Assembly (NCBI GenBank): GCA_937919915.1
Contig: CALFOL010000429.1
Location: forward strand, 1-38,295
DNA: 38,295 bases
Origin: an uncultured Planctomycetaceae bacterium
GTDB taxonomy: Bacteria; Planctomycetota; Planctomycetia; Planctomycetales; Planctomycetaceae
Direction: 5' to 3'
In this document: one piece after another, positions 35,194 to 38,295 of the stretch
How positions within the stretch are numbered: position 1 is the stretch's first letter
Layout: the number at the start of each line of letters is the position of its first letter
Position numbers and translations under genes: made by a program
The notes under the pieces: generated by a model
Database searches by the model: none
Told to the model about the DNA's origin: nothing
What the model saw: the letters and a program-made list of their open reading frames with translations, nothing else

Positions 35194-36291
35194 ATGCCCG
35201 CGATTAAACTCAACACGTCAGAGCTCCACGAACTGCTGAGCTTCACACCTTCAGAACAGAATCTGATGCTGGTCGGGCGCCACGGGATCGGCAAGTCTCA
35301 GATTGTGACCAGCTATTTTGAAAGCACGGGACAGCCAGTCGTGACGTTCTTTCTTGGTCAGATGAGCGATCCCGGCGACCTGATCGGACTGATGCACAAG
35401 AACGAGAAAACAGGGCAATCCGAATTCCTGCCGCCGTTCTGGTGGCCAATGGACGGTCAGCCCATCGTGCTGTTCCTTGACGAGTTGAACCGCGCCCGCC
35501 CCGAAATCCTGCAGTCCGTGATGGATCTCACATTAAACAGGACTCTGGCCGGCAAAGCATTGCCACCAGGCAGCCGAGTCGTCTCGGCTGTGAACGAGGG
35601 CGAAGAATACCAGCTGACGGATCTCGATCCGGCATTGGTATCACGGTTTAACGTGTATGAGTTTGCTCCCACTGTTGAAGACTGGATTGGGTGGGCGAAC
35701 GGCAATGGTGTTGATTCCAGAGTTGTCGCGTTCCTGCAGGAGAACAGCGAATATCTCGATGGCGACCCAAAAGCCGCAGCGAACGGGGCAACCGGGTTTG
35801 GTGCCGATCTGACCAGAACTCCTGACCGTCGTTCGTGGGTCCGAGTGGCCAAAACGATCGAGAAGATTCCGACCGTCACAAATCTGCACATCAAGCTGAT
35901 CGCTGGAATCGTGGGAGTCAACGCGGCGATGTTGCTGGCCAGGAGCCTGCAGAGCAATGCGTTGATTTCGGCTGAGGACGTGTTGCTCAGGTTCGCGAAA
36001 TCCAAGCCCCGATTACTGAAATTACAGACTCACGACTTCGCGGCGTTGAACGAACGTGTTGTGCTGCGAATTCAGAAGGATGATTTCAAAGGAGCAGAAA
36101 AGAAGAAGGTTCTGGCTAACTTTCTGCTGTACCTGGCACTGATGGTCAGCATGGGCCAGTCCGAATCCTGTGTACACCTCGCCTCAATGCTCGACCGGCC
36201 ACGGTACCAAACCGCATCGCAATTTCTGTTAGGCGACGAAAAGATCCTGGCACAAATGGTCGAATTCATCCAGGCAATCGCCATCGACTAA
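35194..36291 (+). CDS. MoxR-family AAA+ ATPase
   Basis: A 365-residue cytoplasmic AAA+ ATPase. Walker A G28-R-H-G-I-G-K34-S, Walker B L-F-L-D96-E97-L-N-R, sensor-1 Asn134 in S-A-V-N-E-G, and arginine-finger region D-P-A-L-V-S-R151-F are all present. A helical C-terminal lid runs from about 185 to 365. MoxR ATPases act as chaperones that, with VWA partners, insert cofactors or assemble complexes. Here the VWA partner is divergent at 32924-34357 and an unknown protein lies between them. A small hairpin (GTCACTG/CAGTGAC, 36299-36315) follows the stop. Confidence 0.92.
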   Translation: MPAIKLNTSELHELLSFTPSEQNLMLVGRHGIGKSQIVTSYFESTGQPVVTFFLGQMSDPGDLIGLMHKNEKTGQSEFLPPFWWPMDGQPIVLFLDELNRARPEILQSVMDLTLNRTLAGKALPPGSRVVSAVNEGEEYQLTDLDPALVSRFNVYEFAPTVEDWIGWANGNGVDSRVVAFLQENSEYLDGDPKAAANGATGFGADLTRTPDRRSWVRVAKTIEKIPTVTNLHIKLIAGIVGVNAAMLLARSLQSNALISAEDVLLRFAKSKPRLLKLQTHDFAALNERVVLRIQKDDFKGAEKKKVLANFLLYLALMVSMGQSESCVHLASMLDRPRYQTASQFLLGDEKILAQMVEFIQAIAID

Positions 36292-36298
36292 AGTAGCC

Positions 36299-36417
36299 GT
36301 CACTGTCCCAGTGACGAACTTTGCGGAACAGGCATCCCGCACAACAAGCTGCCGTCGCCGTGACAAATGCCTCAGCAAACCACGACCGTGAGCCGCCACG
36401 GGCGGTAGCTCGTCACG
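36299..36417. repeat. Two short palindromes between converging genes
   Basis: GTCACTG-TCC-CAGTGAC at 36299-36315 and an imperfect hairpin built on GAGC-CGCC...GGCG-GTAGCTC at about 36387-36417 lie between the MoxR and deacetylase genes. Neither has a T-tract. They may be REP-like elements or weak terminators. Confidence 0.4.
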
Positions 36418-36453
36418 ATTTCAAAGCCGCCACCCAAGTCAGGCCCCGACAGC

Positions 36454-37290
36454 TTACGGTTTCCCAACCAGTTCCTGACGAGCCTTAATCACCGCAGTCG
36501 GATCCTCCGGCACGATCGCTGGATCGACATACTTTTCCAGGTCTCGCACCGCGATCACTTTGTACTTGTTCAAAGACAGGTATTTCATATACGACTCGAA
36601 CCGTTCCTGGGGCGAATTGACCCAACTATGAGCCGTATCCGGGACGCCGTGAAACTGCAGCACGGCGATCCTGCCATCCTTCGCCTGCTCAACCGCACGA
36701 ATGAAATCGCTGAGGTTCCAGGTCGGGCGCGCGTCACCGGCAGACGGCAGCAACAACGGGTGATCCCTGCCTGGTTCGAACGCAAAGCCGCGTCCTGCTG
36801 CGTAAGGATATTCCGGCGCACCGCCTCGGCGAGCAAACCTGATCCCGTGCTGCTGCAGCAGTGAAAATGCGTTGTGAGACGTCGCGTTGCCAGGCCATGC
36901 AAAGGTCACCGGTCTCGGGATACCATGTTTCTCGCACTGCTGATTGATTCCGTCCAGCTGCTCTGGCAACCGATCAACTTTCGCATCAGAAATGCCCATG
37001 TGATCACGGGTATGGTTGCCGATTTCAAAACCATCGCGATGCATCTGAGCGATCTCTTCCCAAGTCATGTAATCCGTTTTGTTCGTCGGGAAATCAAAGC
37101 CTTCGGTAATGAAGAAGGTCGCCCCAAAACCGTAATCCTTCAACAAAGGCCGCGCGATGGTAAAATGAGATTTGGCAGAATCGTCGAACGTCAGCACGAC
37201 CAGCTTGTCCGGAATCGGTTCCTTCGCGATGGAAAAACCGGCCTGAAAAACAAACATTAGTGGTAGCAGGAGTTTTGGCAGCACCTTCAT
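36454..37290 (-). CDS. Secreted polysaccharide deacetylase (NodB-type)
   Basis: A 278-residue carbohydrate esterase family 4 protein. Signal peptide at about 1-22. NodB motifs: L-T-F-D-D (33-37) with the catalytic Asp pair, and N-H-T-R-D-H (about 92-97) as the H-x-x-x-H zinc motif. The third motif, usually R-x-P-Y/F-G, reads F-A-W-P-G-N. The C-terminal part has A-V-L-Q-F-H-G-V-P. It would deacetylate an N-acetylated or O-acetylated glycan outside the cytoplasm. Its ATG overlaps the TGA of a small upstream frame as ATGA. Confidence 0.88.
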   Translation of the reverse strand: MKVLPKLLLPLMFVFQAGFSIAKEPIPDKLVVLTFDDSAKSHFTIARPLLKDYGFGATFFITEGFDFPTNKTDYMTWEEIAQMHRDGFEIGNHTRDHMGISDAKVDRLPEQLDGINQQCEKHGIPRPVTFAWPGNATSHNAFSLLQQHGIRFARRGGAPEYPYAAGRGFAFEPGRDHPLLLPSAGDARPTWNLSDFIRAVEQAKDGRIAVLQFHGVPDTAHSWVNSPQERFESYMKYLSLNKYKVIAVRDLEKYVDPAIVPEDPTAVIKARQELVGKP

Positions 37291-37496
37291 TCGGTGTTCT
37301 CTTGATTGCGGTACAAGAATTTCGTGGCGAGATAAAACATGGCAAACAGGCTAACGACCAGCCAGTGCTGCACAAGCAGATTGTTGCATCGTCCGTAGGT
37401 CCCGCGGATTCCTGGCACTGGTGCGTTTTGTCGTGCGATGCAACGTCTGGCCAGCCGTCCTCGTACCAACTGTTGGCCTGCCGTTTCTTTGTTCAC
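37287..37496 (-). CDS. Possible small membrane protein coupled to the deacetylase
   Basis: A 69-codon frame starting with GTG. The first 40 residues are basic and unremarkable; a hydrophobic helix lies at about 43-62 (V-V-S-L-F-A-M-F-Y-L-A), followed by a short polar tail. Its TGA overlaps the deacetylase ATG (ATGA), and its own GTG overlaps the TGA of the preceding frame (GTGA). Such overlaps suggest translational coupling. The composition before the helix is weak, so it may be a truncated or chance frame. Confidence 0.35.
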   Translation of the reverse strand: MNKETAGQQLVRGRLARRCIARQNAPVPGIRGTYGRCNNLLVQHWLVVSLFAMFYLATKFLYRNQENTE

Positions 37497-37618
37497 GAAC
37501 GCAGCACGCTGTCAATTCGCCCATCGTAAATCACATCGAGAACTTCGACGCTCGTTGGAATCTTCTGCGGCAGTACCTTGAAAGAGGAAAGTGGGTTGGC
37601 ATCAAGTTTCCCGGCCAT
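37493..37618 (-). CDS. Possible 41-residue peptide or gene remnant
   Basis: ATG at 37616-37618, stop at 37493-37495, with a stop just two codons upstream. The C-terminal half (V-E-V-L-D-V-I-Y-D-G-R-I-D-S-V-L) has strong protein-like composition, unlike the start, so this may be the surviving end of a larger gene. No Shine-Dalgarno. It is the first of three frames joined by 4-base overlaps leading to the deacetylase. Confidence 0.3.
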   Translation of the reverse strand: MAGKLDANPLSSFKVLPQKIPTSVEVLDVIYDGRIDSVLRS

Positions 37619-37671
37619 TGTTCAAGGGGCTGGTTTTCGCAAACGCGGAATCTTATTCAACGTAAATCGCA

Positions 37672-37713
37672 AGCGGCTGAAGGGAATCGAACCCTCATCT
37701 CAAGCTTGGGAAG
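37672..37713 (-). tRNA. 3' half of a tRNA-Gly(CCC)-like gene (fragment)
   Basis: On the minus strand the sequence runs anticodon loop TTCCCAA, 3' anticodon stem GCTTG, a 4-base variable loop, T-arm GAGGG-TTCGATT-CCCTT, and 3' acceptor CAGCCGC plus T. Each piece fits the 3' half of a glycine tRNA. The bases upstream of the loop do not pair with the stem, no D-arm or 5' acceptor follows, and no CCA is present. It is a fragment broken at the anticodon loop, not a working tRNA. Confidence 0.6.
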
Positions 37714-37850
37714 ACAACGCAGGGCATAAACACCGAATCCGGAGAGTTGCGAATAACCCCGAATCCACTGCGTTTTATCGTGATTCAGTCGGATTGGCAA
37801 CTGTGCCAATTCTCACGGAATCACACTCGAAAACACAGCGTTTTATAAAA

Positions 37851-37873
37851 AGCGCGGCGCGCGCGTGCGCGGC
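37851..37873. repeat. Short GC-alternating tract
   Basis: A run of alternating G and C with one T sits between the two tRNA fragments, directly after an A/T-rich stretch (TTTTATAAAAA). The abrupt composition change is unlike the flanks and fits a recombination scar or extruded hairpin region, but no function is shown. Confidence 0.4.
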
Positions 37874-37882
37874 AACAGGCCG

Positions 37883-37921
37883 TTGCTTCAAGCTCAGCTG
37901 GATAGAGCATCGGATTCCTAA
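37883..37921 (+). tRNA. 5' half of a tRNA-Arg(CCT)-like gene (fragment)
   Basis: Seven acceptor-like bases, AA, then a perfect D-arm GCTC-AGCTGGATA-GAGC, then stem TCGGA and loop TTCCTAA with a CCT anticodon. After the loop the sequence diverges: the 3' strand does not pair with TCGGA, and there is no T-arm or matching 3' acceptor downstream. It is a 5' tRNA half ending at the anticodon loop. Confidence 0.55.
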
Positions 37922-37952
37922 AGGGAATCTAATCAACGATTGAGCAAGCGAA

Positions 37953-38282
37953 TTACAGGGTTTCCGTGACACCATCGGTTTTCAAAAATGCTCGATTTGT
38001 CGCGGTTCGCAACCGTTGCAGGTGTGGTCGCACACCCGTAGAGACCTTCGGATCATTGATCCGAAGCACCATCGAGAAACCGGCGATGGTTCCGGGCTTC
38101 GGCCTGCAGAGCCTATCCCGCCTGCGTTCGTATTCAGTCGTCTTAAAGCCCATCGCGCTCAGCTTGTTCCCGAGCTTCGTCAGGGCCTCTGCAATCTGCT
38201 GCAAGGCGTCCTGAAGCCTCTTGATCGCATCTACTTTCCCGTCGAATCGAGCAGGTGTAGCGTTGGTCGATGTTCGAGAATC
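37953..38282 (-). CDS. Unknown right-edge frame, probably partial or degraded
   Basis: A minus-strand frame with no ATG near its beginning; TTG at 38202-38204 or an internal ATG could start it. The first part (D-A-I-K-R-L-Q-D-A-L-Q-Q-I-A-E-A-L-T) has a heptad-like coiled-coil look, followed by basic residues; the last 40 residues look less natural and include a palindrome. No family recognised. It could be a remnant of an accessory gene near the tRNA fragments. Confidence 0.3.
   Translation of the reverse strand, partial: DSRTSTNATPARFDGKVDAIKRLQDALQQIAEALTKLGNKLSAMGFKTTEYERRRDRLCRPKPGTIAGFSMVLRINDPKVSTGVRPHLQRLRTATNRAFLKTDGVTETL
38046..38066. repeat. Perfect 10-bp palindrome
   Basis: CTTCGGATCA and TGATCCGAAG are exact inverted copies around a single T. 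It lies inside the doubtful edge frame. It may be a protein-binding site or part of a mobile-element end; nothing else in the window repeats it. Confidence 0.5.
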
Positions 38283-38295
38283 CGCTCAGAAGCGT

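Noticed and set aside
37883-37960. A complete tRNA-Arg
   Set aside because: The 3' anticodon strand does not pair, and no T-arm or 3' acceptor strand follows.
1-38295. CRISPR array or prophage
   Set aside because: No regularly spaced direct repeats, no Cas genes, and no phage structural, integrase or transposase genes were seen.

Overview
The window looks like a chromosomal segment from a marine-type member of the Planctomycetota. The evidence is a DUF1571 protein, two secreted sulfatases beside ThuA and DUF1080-like secreted proteins, a PknB-type membrane kinase, a bacterial SET-domain protein, moderate GC, and short mixed-strand transcription units with few strong Shine-Dalgarno sites. No rRNA, complete tRNA, transposase, integrase or CRISPR array was seen.

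Layout. 0.2-5.2 kb: a PI-PLC-like phosphodiesterase downstream of a large glnE (minus strand), diverging from queF and a small membrane protein. 5.8-7.2 kb: argH. 7.6-11.2 kb (minus): a SufE-SufS fusion behind an Mrp/ApbC carrier (an Fe-S biogenesis pair), then a SET protein. 11.3-13.0 kb: membrane Ser/Thr kinase, ending at a shared bidirectional terminator with a DUF1571 protein. 14.7-18.2 kb (minus): a DSD1/D-threonine-aldolase-like PLP enzyme and a TPR-thioredoxin-like secreted protein. 18.4-19.2 kb: a lone trpA. 19.3-20.5 kb (minus): a seven-bladed-propeller lactonase. 20.76-21.09 kb: a small lipoprotein whose reading frame contains an in-frame TGA exactly where the first Cys of the HMA metal-binding motif should be. 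21.4-25.5 kb (minus): membrane protein, enolase-superfamily enzyme, ATP-grasp ligase. 25.7-27.2 kb: tpx and purine nucleoside phosphorylase. 27.2-32.7 kb (minus): two sulfatases, ThuA protein, DUF1080-like protein, which resemble a polysaccharide-degradation cluster. 32.9-36.3 kb: a VWA/DUF2201 protein divergent from an unknown protein plus MoxR AAA+ ATPase. 36.4-37.6 kb (minus): polysaccharide deacetylase behind two tiny overlapping ORFs. 37.6-38.3 kb: two half-tRNA remnants and an edge ORF.

The most notable item is the candidate selenoprotein at 20762-21094: an HMA-fold lipoprotein with a U-x-x-C in place of C-x-x-C. Ordinary gene calling would hide it, because the frame appears to stop at codon 47 and an uninterrupted antisense frame covers the locus. 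Other unusual items are tandem ACT-like domains inside GlnE, the SufE-SufS fusion, an Mrp without its CxxC, a sulfatase with a non-canonical CHLSR maturation motif, and a three-gene MoxR/VWA/unknown cassette. All functional names rest on motif recognition by eye; no database search was run.
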